This document shows positions 22,067-34,070 of a DNA stretch of 64,000 bases, in pieces. Source of the stretch: Bidens hawaiensis (taxonomy: Eukaryota; Streptophyta; Magnoliopsida; Asterales; Asteraceae); the NCBI GenBank assembly GCA_021521415.1, contig JAIQDT010004220.1, positions 124,001-188,000 of the forward strand, written 5' to 3'. How positions within the stretch are numbered: the stretch's first letter is position 1; the number at the start of each line of letters is the position of its first letter. The notes below the pieces were generated by a model. That model saw nothing but the letters and a program-made list of their open reading frames with translations, searched no databases and was not told the origin of the DNA. Position numbers and translations under genes: made by a program.

Positions 22067-22240
22067 AGCACATATTAAGCCATGAGTATCAACAAAGAAG
22101 CAATACTCGGAAATTCTGGGATAATCTTCATCGTCATCATCCTTTTCTTCGACCGCACGGATAGCTTGTTTGATAAACTTTGAATATAGTTTGGAATTGT
22201 TGTTCCTGAATGAGGATCCTTATTTCTTGTCACGTGACTC

Positions 22241-22853
22241 TTATTTTGTTGGAGCTTCTAAACGTTCTTGGATCCTCTTATCATCCTCCAGTCTTATGAA
22301 CCTGAGCGCTGTGTTCCTTACTTCATCTAATGCCCTGCATGGGGTCATAACAAGATCATCATAAAATAAGGAGTCCTTTTGTAACCCCATCTTGAATCCC
22401 TCAACAACCGTAGCCATGTCAAGATTCGGGATTTGTAAGGCCTCCCTTCCAAACTTTGTAACAAAATCCATTAAGTATTCATCATGAAGTTGGACAACTA
22501 GTTAATTTCTCGAATTTTCTACTACATGATAATTGGGTATTGAATAAATTAACTAAGTGTGAAAAAGAAGTAACAGAGTAGGGAGGAAGACTTAGCAGCC
22601 ATTTAAGAGCGGATCCAGTTAATGTGGATCCGAAGCCTTTGCATAGGCATGCCTCTTTGAGTGTTTCAGGAATGAGGTTGATCTCTATTCTCTCCCTGTA
22701 TTGAGCCACATGTTCCTCTGGATCGGTGGTACCATCGTACACCTTCATATTGGGGGTTTGAAAGCGTTTTGGGATTTCAGCATCACATATTAGTGGAGCA
22801 AACCTCGATAGCTTATGGCTTCCTTCTGGAATTTCAGGAATGGTTTGAATCAC
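22241..22853 (-). pseudogene. Gag core of element X
   Basis: Two minus-strand frames carry one Gag domain: IPKRFQTPNMKVYDGTTDPEEHVAQYRER and KEACLCKGFGSTLTGSALKWL, then (after a shift near 22480) DFVTKFGREALQIPNLDMAT and PCRALDEVRNTALRFIRLED. The same block is found in Y (42532-43185), which confirms the shift. Confidence 0.82.
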
Positions 22854-22875
22854 TCCTTATACACTGGATATCATA

Positions 22876-23790
22876 TCATTTATGGAGTTCCTTGGCCATG
22901 ACCTGATTGATACATGTATCCTGCACAGAACCAAGGTTAGTGTCTAAGGATAATATGTGATTATAAGGGTTACCTCTTTGTTGACTAAACGTTGTCATCC
23001 CAGAAGAGTAGCCAAGATAAGAAGCATCTGCTATGGTAGTTGGTCCACCAGAGGCAATGTTCTTCATAGGGATGATGTCTCCTTCATGGAAATCCGATGA
23101 CCTTTGATGTTGAAGTCCCGAGGATCCTTGATTCTGCTTGAAGGATCCTTGAGGTTGAAAGTTGAAGGATCTATGATGATACATCCCAGAGGATCCTAGC
23201 TGAAGGATGGATGATCCTTGCTGAAGGAAAGAGGATCCTTGAGTTTGATGACCCATGGCTTCTGGTTGAAGGATGTATGATCCTTTCTAGAAGATCAAGG
23301 ATCCTTGAGTATCCTGGCCCATGGATCCTGGTTGAAGGATGGATGATCCTTGCTGAAGGATAGAGGGTCCTTGAGTTTGCTGACCCATGGATCCTGGTTG
23401 AAGGATGGAAGATCCTTGCTGAAGGATGGGGGATCCTTTAGTTTGCTGAGCCACATATCCTAGAGTAGTGAAATCCATCATCCTAGGCATCAAGGGAGTC
23501 TGATCCTCCGCTGGCCTGTTTGCCTTCTTGAGATCCTCTATCTCACGTAGGATATTCTGGTTGGTCTATTCTGCTTCTCAATGTACGCCTTTACATGCGA
23601 AAACATAGGAGAATCATCATTGTTAGCAGTTACCACACAAGTGGTAGCAGAGGACTTGAGCCTTGGAAAACTGGGTTCTACGTCTTGTTTCCAGCTGCAG
23701 TAGTCCTTGGTACTCCCGCGGGTGGAGGAGGCATTGGTAATGAGGTTTTGGATGAGAGAGAAAGTGATGAAGGCATGGTGGTTTAAGTAG
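22876..23790 (-). pseudogene. Gag N-terminal region of X with GGATCC-coded repeats
   Basis: The frame is broken but repetitive. About 23180-23450 consists of ~66-bp units coding for MGQQTQGPSILQQGSSILQP and variants. In these units GGATCC on the plus strand corresponds to Gly-Ser on the coding strand. Proline-rich sequence near 23700-23720 and the leader just before the primer site mark the start of Gag. Element Y has shorter units of the same kind (GSSGLFQQSRSSGLF). Confidence 0.7.
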
Positions 23791-23874
23791 AGGTTTGTTG
23801 AGAGGCCATTGATAATAATATAGGTAGAAAAAGTTGAAAAATGATTAGAAATATTCTGGATTAAAGCACCAATT

Positions 23875-23892
23875 GCCCCACGGTGGGTGCCA
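23875..23892 (-). other. Primer-binding site of element X
   Basis: TGGCACCCACCGTGGGGC on the minus strand lies three bases inside the 5' LTR end. Y has TGGCGTCCACCGTGGGGC at the same place. I recall this type of site from Tat/Ogre elements, with tRNA-Arg as likely primer. Confidence 0.8.
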
Positions 23893-23895
23893 AAA

Positions 23896-24528
23896 TGTTA
23901 TGGTCAAAAATCGGTTTAAGGATAATGTAACCAAATTTGTAAAGTGAGGTATAGTGCTTGTATGACAATGATCATTATGTAAAGAAGATAAACAATAACA
24001 CAGAGATTTGTTGCGAGGAAAATCCCTTGATCTTGGTCGGATCGCCGGCACATAAACCTCGGGTGATGAAAAATCGTCTATCACAAGTTTATTAATAAAA
24101 AAGGGTGGTACAAAGGTTGGAGATTGATCAGTAAATACAAGAATTGCTAGCTGTGTGTGAGTTTTGCTATATTAATCTCTAAGTATTGCTAATGAATGTG
24201 AATTGTCTCCTAACTAATCATGATCTCGATTATATACAAAATAAAATGTAACTAATAGTCCTATGTTTGCGCCACTCTCCCACTAGCTACGTCCAAGTCT
24301 TTTGACCACATGTAGAATGAGCTTTATAATGTAAAAATAGGTAGACTAGGTCCTCCGGCCGTTAGACCTGTTAATTATAAACCTACACCTGAGAAACAAT
24401 CATTAGTAATGACAAATACTGAGGATCCTTAATCATGACTTAATTCTGGAATCTCGTATCAAGGATAACTGATCAACACATGTCTCAAGGATAACATATC
24501 CTCAGTACAGATAATCCGTGACCTAACA
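23896..24528 (-). repeat. 5' LTR of element X
   Basis: It reads TGTTATGGTCAAAAATCGG to CCGTGACCTAACA on the plus strand and pairs with 11839-12472. The target duplication GTTTG follows at 24529-24533. Confidence 0.92.
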
Positions 24529-25561
24529 GTTTGCACAAAAGTGGGAAGGACCATACATAGTAGATTCGGAAGCAGGTAAATGAGCATATTGGCTAGAACT
24601 ATGGATGGAGAGTTTCTCAACAGATCATGGAATGCTATGCATCTCAAAACCTATTTCATATAAGATAAAAGTTGCTCTTATATTAATACCAGGTACGCGT
24701 CTTATCCTTATCCTTTTCATCATTTTTATTATTATTCTTTTAATAATAAAAAAATATTGACTTAAGCATCGGAGGGGTGTTAGCCTGTCTAACACTCATC
24801 CTCACCAAGGGTTTGAAAGTTTTGTAGAAATTCTCATGGATCATGATACAAGACAAAGATTGGTCATCTCCCTTAAGTTCAAAGGATTGAAACCCCTTCA
24901 AAAGTTTAAATGTTTTCAACTTTCTAGCATATGGGTTTTTACACCCCTCCAGGAGCGCACGATAACCAATATAATTCAAGATAATGAGATGTCTATATGT
25001 AACGGTTGCAAACAATTTTGTTATTGTTGGTGATACTTTGGATCATAACGAAAATGTGGCAGTTGTGTCACCCAAAGGTTTTGGCATTTACATGCCACAC
25101 AAGTTCGGCATGAGTCCCATGAAACACGGGCTTGTCCTAGTCTAAGGAATTAACGTTGTCATGTTAACCTAAGGTTTTGGCATTTACATGTCATAAGGGT
25201 TGGGATTGTCCCCAGGGATCATTGATCCATGAATTTATACTTTTGGACTTGACCTAGGGATCCTAGATCCAAAATATCTTCAACATTCTAATGGATCCTT
25301 AGATCCATAACACATTCACAAGTATCAACATGCATGGGGCAATCCTAGAAGTGACTATCAAAAGAACAAGATTCAAAGTCAAAACATTCATATAAAGATG
25401 CAGAAAAATAAAAGAAGATGAACTGGATTTCATCCAAAAGAGGATCCAACAACCCAATCTATCACTATCCCGGAAACAAGAAAGAGAAAGTGTCTTAAAC
25501 CCAACATAGGGCATACACAAACCAAATTGCTTTTAAAAGCCACAAGGGCTAACATCATTTT
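24529..25561 (+). pseudogene. Element Z, piece 2: integrase end and 3' region
   Basis: The first 130 bp continue the integrase C-terminus interrupted at 11838. After a frame change they read like the KWEGPY...GEFLNRSWNAMHLKTYF end of Tat integrases; compare the end of Y integrase near 28130. The rest is 3' non-coding with repeated blocks (AGGTTTTGGCATTTACATG twice, about 25076 and 25172) and AT-rich sequence; the small frames are shadows. ATTTT at 25557-25561 is the left target duplication of Y. Confidence 0.75.
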
Positions 25562-26139
25562 TGTTTCGGTCAAAAATTAACAAAGTAATTTTGTGATCAA
25601 ATTCGTATGTGAGGTAGAGTGCTTGATCAAAAATATGATGAACACAATGATTTGATTTCGATGGAAAAATTCCCTTGATCTTGAGGACGGCACAAAAAAT
25701 CCCGGACGGTGAAAACTATCACCGTCTATATAACAATAACAAAAAGGTTGATTACAAGTGTTGGAGATGATAATCGATCAATTGGTAAGTGGTACAATAA
25801 GTTTCAGTAGCTATGAGTGCGAGGTGTGTGTTCTTAATGACCAATTCAGCTCGTTTAAATAAAGAAAAGATTACAACTGAAATCCCGAGAAATCTGGGAT
25901 AAACCCTAGACTAGATCTTCCACTATCCGTTGCTTCACACATTCGAATTGATGGAGCCTCAGAAATAACCGTTGCAAACCCACGTCTCTTAGTAGCACAT
26001 TAAACATGTGGTTATTTTTGCAAAACAAACAAAACAACAAAACAGTTGGATTAGTGAAATATAATCCTTAGAATACTTGTATCGGCAGGATAGGCTGAAA
26101 TCCCTAAAACATGAACAGCTATAAAATCTTCTTCCAACA
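25562..26139 (-). repeat. 3' LTR of element Y
   Basis: The plus-strand ends are TGTTTCGGTCAAAAATTAAC and CTTCTTCCAACA (578 bp). A polypurine tract (minus strand AAATTGGGGGCAA) lies directly right of it at 26140-26153. The partner LTR is 591 bp. Confidence 0.92.
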
Positions 26140-26215
26140 ATTGCCCCCAATTTTTACAGTTATTGCGAGACAGCTGTAAAATTTTGATTTTTAAATTCGA
26201 AAAATATCTCTGCGG

Positions 26216-27024
26216 TTGAAAGGACATGCACGCGAAAGAGAATTCCAAATTGAAGGAGGAACATGTGACACCAGCACAACTACAACAAGGTCTTCTGAAA
26301 CTATGTCTTCCGGTAATTATCCTGGGTATTTCATAATACCCTTAGGATTTTGCTATCCTGAAAATAACTTGATAAATTGTTGCACAGAAATGCCGAAATC
26401 AAAATCTTCCTTCAGCTTGATCGACTTGGATGACCTCATCGAAGACAAAGCTGTGGTGAAATAGGAACACACCAAAACTCTCACCCCAAAGCCGGGGATT
26501 CCAACAACTCGCCAAAAGAGTGTTGCCTAGAAGAAAAAGAAGGCTACTACCTCAGCCGAGACTGAATCCTTTGCTGATATGAGAAATGCCGAATCCGGAG
26601 AGAAATTACAAGCTCTTGCCAGTCTTCTTGAAACAGTAGGTATCCTTATTTATCCTGAAAATAATAACTTGTAGAAAGTTTATGTTAACCTGAGGATAAC
26701 AGGGATTTGAAAATTACCAACAAAGCCTCCAAGATACTGAAGTGGCTCTGAGAGAAGCTGAAAGCAAGATTGCAGATCTCTAACATGCAGCAGATACAAA
26801 GATCAAACTCTACAGAAAGAAGGATAAAGAAATTGTGGAGCTTAAAGTCTCATTCGAGTTGGAGAAAGCTGATCTTATTGAGGATGCCAAGAGGTTTGCG
26901 GCTACAAGTATCCTGTAGTCAATGCTCAAGATGTCAGGGGAGGTGCAGGCAAAGGAGACAGGTGCTGATGAGGTGACGGAAGTGGAAAAGAAGGCGGGCG
27001 ATGAGGGTGATGATGAAAAGGCTT
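26216..27024 (+). pseudogene. Remnant of the antisense ORF of Y
   Basis: Plus-strand frames include a short block with SSFSLIDLDDLIEDKAVV and a coiled-coil block with LQDTEVALREAESKIADL. The end, EKKAGDEGDDEKA before a stop at about 27024, has the same charged, Gly/Glu-rich tail and position as the X aORF. Intron-like sequence starts near GTAGGTATCC (26636). The N-terminal domain seen in X (FFPPE..., PIVWR) is missing, so this copy is deleted and broken by stops. Confidence 0.6.
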
Positions 27025-28119
27025 GAGCCCGGTTTTTAGGTTGTTTGATGTGTTTCTGTTGGTTGTGTATAAACAATTTAATATGCTTAGGATAACGGTT
27101 GGGGTGGAGGGATCCTGGCTCAGGAGAAAGCCCAAACTATCTTTTATTTCATGTTTTGAACAATCAGATGTTTCAGGTGGATGGGCTCTGTTTTGAGTGA
27201 AACCAGAATCATCTTATCCTGCACTTTAATATTAGTATAACAACTTTTATGACTTGTCTTGGTATCTTATCCCTGTTTTTGTTATTAAATCCTTAGAGTA
27301 AAATTGATTTTCTTAGGGTTTAAAAATTTAAATGAAGTTCTTTAATAATAGTTTAAGTTTCAATTCAATAAACCAACACCAAGTCATAAAATTCATCTTA
27401 TAAATAAGTCAAGTAATATGAAATATTTAATATTCACAAATAGGAAATCATACCAGAATCATATAGCAATTAACCTTGATAATGTCTAGACCATTTTATC
27501 CTTGTAATAAGATCATTTTTCAGGATGTTCCTTCGATTATGAGGATATACTCATAGACTTGTAATGTTAAAATTATCCTAGCGACAAGGCCCAAATAAAC
27601 TGGCGACAAGGCCCTTAGAAGAGGTGAAAACCCCTTAAACCTTAGGAATGGTACGTCTACCATTAACTTGGGATTCAAACCAATAGCCGAGGATAACGAG
27701 GTGACAAGTCACTATATTTCATGTGATGGCTCCGCCTCTCGAAGGCTGAATAAACATGCGCTACAGGCGATCTTAAGAAGAGGTTAAAACCCCTTAAACC
27801 TTAGAAGGCATTGAATAATACCTTAACTGGCGACAAGGCCTAAATAAACTGGTGACAAGGCCAAATAAACTGGCGACAAGGCCCAAATAAACTTCATTCC
27901 ATGTGGGAATACCGCATATCTTCAGGCTACAAAACAATCAAATCTAGGTGAGGGGTGGGTGTTATCCTTGCTAATACCACTCCGATGCCTAAGTTAGTAT
28001 CATGATAAAAGAATAATAATATTGAAATTGAATAAAAATATAAATTCGAATGCATACCTTAGTTGTTTAATATCACTGTTAAAATTCTCAGGATAGCAAT
28101 TATTCTCGGGATAGCAGTC
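27025..28119 (-). other. 3' non-coding region of Y with short tandem units
   Basis: Units of the type AACTGGCGACAAGGCCCAAA occur at about 27585-27615 and four times at about 27826-27895. The GGTACGTCTACCATTA and GCGCTACAGGCGA blocks match X. No gene is seen. Confidence 0.75.
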
Positions 28120-28440
28120 TTACATAAAATATTTTTTGAGATGGATAGCATTCCAAGCTCTTGGTAACAAGTCACCATACAAAGTAGACAATCTGTATGC
28201 CCCATTTCCTACTTCTGACTCAATCAAGTAAGGACATTCCCACTTTGGTGCAAGCTTTCCATCCGCAGGATTTGTAGTATTCTGAAAAGCTTTTCGGAGA
28301 ACTAAATCTCCTTCTTGAAATCTACGAATCCTGATATTATTGTTGTAGGACTTTGCTATCTTCTGTTGATAAGATGCTATTCTGATCTTTGCTAAATCCA
28401 TGAGTTCTTCTACTGAATCCATTTCTTTAAGTAGACTTTG
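28120..28440 (-). pseudogene. Integrase C-terminal part of Y
   Basis: The minus-strand frame runs EMDSVEELMDLAKIRIASYQ, NNNIRIRRFQEGDLVLRKAF, APKWECPYLIESEVGNGAYR and PRAWNAIHLKKYFM before its stop. Its upstream half is at 30796 onward, separated by a transposon insertion. Confidence 0.85.
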
Positions 28441-30795
28441 GGGCTGTTTGGCAAATGCTGAACCATTAAGTGCTAAATGATTAAGAGGTCTGAATGATTA
28501 AGAGGCTCTGAACGAGTAAGTGTTGAACCAGTAAGTATTGTTTGGTTCAACATCTGAATGACTATGCAGAATGACTATTTTACCCATCTGAGCTGTTTCG
28601 TGCTGAATGAAATATATTCGTTTATTTTGATATAATATCCTTGTATAAAAAGATTCTAACACCATAAACAAAACCATAGATGCATTCAAAAGTTTTACAT
28701 TAAAATGTACTCGATAGTATTAAATAAAATCACAAAGAAAGTCAAAGTAAGAAGTTCAAAATGGTGTGTCCTCTAATGCTCCTCATGCACCACCAGCAGC
28801 TACTTTAGAGCTCCTCATGCACCACCACCAGCTACTTCATCTGCTTGTATGATCTCATCATAATCTATTAGCTATTTCTTAAATACATGAACATGATCCC
28901 ATTAGAATCCATCTACCTTGACATCAAAAGTTTGCCTGAATGACACAAACAAATAAAACTCAACATTACATTATTACAATAAAACAAAGAGCAAGTGTTA
29001 CGTATACTCATAGTTGGTAGCACTATTAACTATTACAATTTATACTTTATACGCCCAAACATCCCCAAAATATATTATCCAAACATCCCAAAAATATATT
29101 ATGTGATTTTGGATAGCCACTATATTATTTGGTTTGTATGTGTAATGTTTGTGCTTTGGTTCTAAATTAAGTAAAAAAAATCCGAGAATGATAAGAAAAT
29201 TATGATATTAATGGATGCCCCTATCTGAAAAGATATAGAATTTCAGCCACCTTGTTCATAAAAATACAAACTTTGGTCTTTGGATCATAGGGTTGGTCGG
29301 GTCATGTTGGTTACCAGTTTGGATCAGAGAAAATCGTTTTATGCACAAACTTTAACTCGGATCAAAACAAAACTAACCAAAATGGGTTTGAGTCAGTTAA
29401 TACATGTTCAATCGACTTTTGGTCCGTTTGACTCATATACATTCTCCGAAAGAATGTTGGGAAACACGAACATCTCGAGCCGTGCTAAGAAGCTTAAAAA
29501 ATAATTAGAAACATATATAATTTATACAAGCGGGCTTGGATGTATAACACAAACATCTCGGGCATGACTGGTTTACACCCCTCGCACTAAGTTTAAAGAT
29601 CAAAACCTATACTTTGGGTGTTAACATTCTTTGATAGTTTATGTTTTTTTATATATTTTTAAACCTGAAAGCCGACAAAAACCTAAAATTAATACAAGTA
29701 ATGAAGAAACAACCCCTTTATATACACACAAACACAATATACATGACGAATCCCCTTTATTTCACCATATTAATGAAACACATGATTGAAGCCCTATTTT
29801 CTCTAACAATTATGAACCAATCCTAACAATCTGATCAATCCATGATATAAAATTCACATACAAACATTTTACATTCAGTTTGCAGATCAGAGAACAAAGA
29901 AAGAGCCAAACGATTCATCAATTTATGAAATAAATTCGTGCTATTGGAGAAAAAATTTACCTGAGTAGATGCTCGTTTATGGTTTGAGCAGAATTTGATG
30001 GGATCGATTGAGCAGATGGTAACGACACCGCAGCAGTTGTAATTTGGGAAGGAGGAAAGGAGCGCCGATGTTCGGTTTGAGGGTTAGGAGGGATGAGAGT
30101 AAAAGGAACGTTGTAGACGTATTTTTAAACATCATCACCCAACAACAAAGCTATATAAAACATACTTGCAGCTACATAAAAACAATTTTAGAAAATAACA
30201 CAACGGGGATAAGACCAGTTGTTAACGTAATTTTAAACAACCATATGGTTATTAACAAATCATTTGTAGCAATAGAACGAAGGATTAAGATCTGCCGCAT
30301 CAACTTTAAAGATTAAAAACACTCAAACTAATGATAAATTAAATGGAGATTCTTAAGGAATGGACTTCAGTAACATTAAAAAAAATAAGAAATGAGTGAT
30401 TTGTAATATAATCCAATAATAAGAGCAAAAATCATTAATTCGTTCACAACCTCACAGGGTCGAATTGTGAAACCCTACTCATTGGAACCAAAAGATCAGA
30501 AATCGTCGGGGATAGTGAAAGAGAAGATCAGAAATCGTACCTGGTTTTGCTCGGAATCGGGTAGAAATTGAGCGAGAATGATGATGGTGGTGTGCGTGGA
30601 TTATAGCAGATGAGAAGAGGAGAAAATGGTGGAGGGTAATCAGGGCACTTATTCGTTCAGCGATGTTTTATCACTGAATGGTTAAGATGGTTGTTCAGCC
30701 ATTCAGACATGATATTTTGAGAAAACAAACGGTCTTAGATCTGAGCGAATCAGATGTAACATCTGAATGAACCTCATTCAGAGCTAAACAAACAG
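28441..30795. mobile_element. Non-autonomous hAT-like DNA transposon inside Y integrase
   Basis: The left end reads GGGCTGTTTGGCAAATGCTG and the right end, in reverse complement, CTGTTTGTTTAGCTCTGAA. Both subterminal regions are dense in short TGAATG/CATTCA and ATGATTAAG-type motifs, as in hAT elements. The coding frame of Y is continuous when the insert is removed. The best 8-bp duplication (AGACTTTG/GCTCTTTG) matches at five of eight positions. I see no transposase; the small frames are not supported. A short tandem of GCTCCTCATGCACCACCA occurs twice near 28780-28830. Confidence 0.65.
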
Positions 30796-31630
30796 GCTCT
30801 TTGAGTATTATCCTTGGGATTCTGATGACTGACTCTAGCTGTAGGGATAACCATCTCTGTAGGGATAACTGCTTCAGCTCCAAATACCAATGACAAAGGA
30901 GTCTGACCAGTAGCATTCTTTCTTAGATCCCAACTTTTCAAAGAATGCTACTGGTCAGACTCCTTTGTCATTGGTAGTTCCTCGTCCCACTTTTCTTTCT
31001 TAGATCCCAACTTTTTCTTTAGGTTATTGATAATGATTTTGTTGCTTGATTCAGCCTGACCATTAGCCTGAAGATGGACAGGTGTTGAAGTGATCATCTT
31101 GATTCCCCAACTGGCACAGAAGTTAGTTGTTCTTTTGCCAATGAATTTTGAGCCATTGTCACACACTATCTCTGCTGGGATTCCAAATCTTGTCAGGATA
31201 TTGCACTTGATGAATGAGATAACCTCTTTCTCTCTTACTTGAACAAAAGCTTCTGCTTCAATCCACTTCGAGAAACAATCAGTCATAGCTAGCATAAAGA
31301 CTTTTCCTCCTGGAGCTCTGGGTAGCTTTCGAGCAATATCCATTCCCCACTTCATAAAAGGCCAAGAGGATATAACAGGATACAAAGGTTCTGCTGGCTG
31401 GTGTAAAATGTTGCTATGTCTTTGGTATGCATCACATTTCTGAGAATAATTCATAGCATCCCTCTTCATCGTTGGCCAAAAGTATCATGTCCTCAGGATT
31501 TTGGAGAATAGTGCTCTGCCCCCAATGTGATTCCCACACTCTCTTTCATGGATATCCTGAAGAACTTCTTGAGCTTCTGACTTCTCCAAGCACCTAAGTA
31601 TGGTCCTGCAAGAGATTTCCTATATAATAT
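30796..31630 (-). pseudogene. Integrase core of Y
   Basis: Minus-strand blocks are the zinc-region remnant ([20 protein letters not shown]) and a core with all three acidic positions visible: Asp in [14 protein letters not shown], Asp in EIVCDNGSKFIG and Glu in ANGQAESSNKIIINNL. A stop and frame change occur near 31480. The downstream end is scrambled by the inverted duplication at 30885-30976. Confidence 0.85.
30885..30976. repeat. Perfect 37-bp inverted duplication inside integrase
   Basis: Bases 30885-30921 and 30940-30976 are exact reverse complements around an 18-nt spacer. The spacer (CTTAGATCCCAACTTTTC) nearly repeats sequence found at about 30998-31015. Confidence 0.92.
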
Positions 31631-31699
31631 ATAATTCATTATAGTATATGGGACTACCTTTTTGCGAAAAGCTCTTGGGTTTTCATCCTTGGGGATAAC

Positions 31700-32353
31700 T
31701 CAATCCTGAATATATTTCCTGATTGGGATAATACAGGAATTTTCATTATCCTCAGGATTCTTGACTCCCATATCTTCATCATCGTCTGATATTTCATTGA
31801 CACCTTGCTCTCCTATTGCTGGGCTCAGGATATGTATGATAGGAATCTTGACACCTTCCGGTATCCTGAAGGATGAAGCTATATATGCTAAGGCATCTGC
31901 TTCAACATTCTCTTCTCTAGGTACATGTGAAATATCAAACATTTCGAAACACTTTGCTAGTTTTTTGACTAGCTCTAAATATTTCATTAGTTTTTCTCCT
32001 CTAACAGCATGTACTTGAATAAACCTGATTTTCATGTCGATTGCTAATTGTAATCCTGCTATCAAAGCTTCATACTCTGCCTCATTATTTGTGGCTTGAA
32101 ATCCACAGGATATGGAATGAGGTATAATGCCCCCCTGTGGCGATTTCAGCAGGATCCCGAGACCTGTTCCTCTAACATTTAAAGCACCATAAGTGTATAG
32201 AGTCCACTTATCTATGGTTTCCTCAAGTTGTTGGACTTCCAAGTCTGCGTCTTCTTTAAGTTCACTGGTAAAATCAGCCACAAAGTCTGCTAAAGCCTGG
32301 GATTTGATGGCAGTCCTAGGTTCATATGCTATATCATATGCACTCAGCTTCAC
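31700..32353 (-). pseudogene. RNase H of Y
   Basis: The frame covers KLSAYDIAYEPRTAIKSQAL, an altered active-site block WTLYTYGALN (Asp of TDGAS replaced by Tyr), GILLKSPQGGIIPHSI, NNEAEYEALIAGLQLA (catalytic Glu) and HVPREENVEADALAY (catalytic Asp). It ends in the same linker as X (IPIIHILSPAIGEQG). The changed Asp suggests an inactive enzyme. Confidence 0.85.
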
Positions 32354-32420
32354 AGCCTATTTTTCCATCCTACCTAACATTTCTGGTTTTCTCAAAACAG
32401 ACTTAATAGGGTAATTAGTT

Positions 32421-32871
32421 TTAACACATATAGGGTGAGTTTAAATAGTGTCTAAGTTTAGTAGATGCCATAATAAGTGCTAATATTAATTGCTCAAGAT
32501 AAGAATACCTGGTTTCAGCATCCAAAAGACTTTTACTTACATAATAGATGGGATGTTGTTGACCTTTGTGATCCTTGGCTAAAACTGCACTTACAGCATT
32601 ATTTGATACAACTAGATATAGGGATAGAGGTTCACCTTCCTCGGGTTTTACCAGCAGAGGAGCAGAAGAAAGATACGCTTTCAAGGATATTAAAGCTTCC
32701 TCATGCTTACTGGTCCACTCGAACTTCTTATTTTTCCTCAGGATATCATAAAATTCTTTGCACTTTTATGAGGAACTGGATATGAATCTGTTGAGCGCTG
32801 CTATCCTGCCAGTTAGCCTTTGAACGTCCTTGACTGATGCTGGGGATTTCAGATTCAGGATAGCTTGTATA
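32421..32871 (-). pseudogene. RT end and connection domain of Y, left of W
   Basis: It gives LNLKSPASVKDVQRLTGRIA then (after a stop) LYLVVSNNAVSAVLAKDH and YYVSKSLLDAETRYSYLEQL. RT continues on the other side of W at 40685. Confidence 0.82.
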
Positions 32872-34070
32872 TGATGACCGTCGTTTGAGTCATGCAAAAA
32901 CCTAAATAACCTAAGTAGATAGGGTAAATAAGGTATCGTATCCACTAGGAGTATGTGGTCAATGTAATTGTGTAACAAATTTATAATATTATGAAGTAGC
33001 AATTTTAGTGCTGATCACACAAGAAATTAGTTTTAATTTAGATTTAAGCAACGAACAAGTGAACAAGTTTCAATCAATTAATAAAAGCAAATCACACCCG
33101 GGACTTCAAGTAAGTAACTTACAGTAATCTCATGCAACCTAACAGATTAATCATTAACGGTTAACTACCGACTGATCAACTAGACAAAACCTTAGACATC
33201 AATAATCGCTTTACACACGACACTGGTTATCAAACAGTCCCTGCCAGTGTGACTCAGTTAAGGGCAATCATATGTTTTATCATATTCAACCTAATCAAGC
33301 AGTCCTATGATCAATTATTATAGCAACTGGTAACTAATCGTTCAGATTAACGTAAACCTAAACCGATTGAACACACAGAAATACTAAACATCAATAATCA
33401 TAGATTAACCATAAACAATTATACATAAACGTTCTTAGTTACATGAGAAATCTGAAAATAATACAAACTTTACACCCCGGGTATGATTCGGAGAAGTTAG
33501 CCGAGCATCGACATCATGGAATCTTCAATTATGATGATATGGAACATGTATGTGATCTCGGTATGAATCAGAATGGTGGAATCGCCCTCTTGTAGCTCTG
33601 TAAACTGCCAGCCAGAAGTCTCTTTTCCAAACCCTAATTTTATCCTTATATAGGGTTTTAAAAATACGAATCCCGTACTTTATTTTGGTCTAGCATATGG
33701 TACTCTAGTTTTAGCAAATGGTACTCTGGCTTAGCAAATGGTACTCTAACTTTAGAGTATGATACTCTATTTCAGCATACCATACTTTAAAGACACCTGA
33801 TGTACGCTCCCTCCTATGCTCAGCATATGATACTCTATTTTCAGTAAATGATATGCTAAACCAACTTTTACCCAGATTCATCAGTTTTGAACAACACTAT
33901 CACACATAATCCCGGGTCTTCATCCCGTGATCGTATAGGTCCAAATTAGGTAGTTTAACGTCTATGACATGAAATACAATAAACACGTATGAAGTATCGA
34001 AGTTCCTACAATAAACAGTTAAAACTAATAAATAAACGAACTTAATTATATACAAATTAACCAACCATCA
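32872..34070 (-). repeat. 3' LTR of W
   Basis: The plus-strand ends are TGATGACCGTCGTTTGAGTC and AACCAACCATCA. It differs from the partner at the left end by a small insertion (ACCGTCGTTTGA against TTGAT). The motif AGCAAATGGTACTCT and variants recur about seven times at 33690-33860. Confidence 0.92.

Larger units (their letters stand above)
11839..24528 (-). mobile_element. Element X: Tat-type Ty3/Gypsy retrotransposon
   Basis: The 12.7-kb element is bounded by LTRs at 11839-12472 and 23896-24528 and flanked by the duplication GTTTG (11834-11838, 24529-24533). Coding order on the minus strand is gag (23790-22241), protease (about 21600), RT, RNase H and integrase (to about 15660). A repeat-rich 3' region and an antisense ORF on the plus strand (12718-14338) follow. 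The primer site is TGGCACCCACCGTGGGGC. It sits inside the integrase of Z and was itself hit by a solo LTR (17056-19530). Confidence 0.9.
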
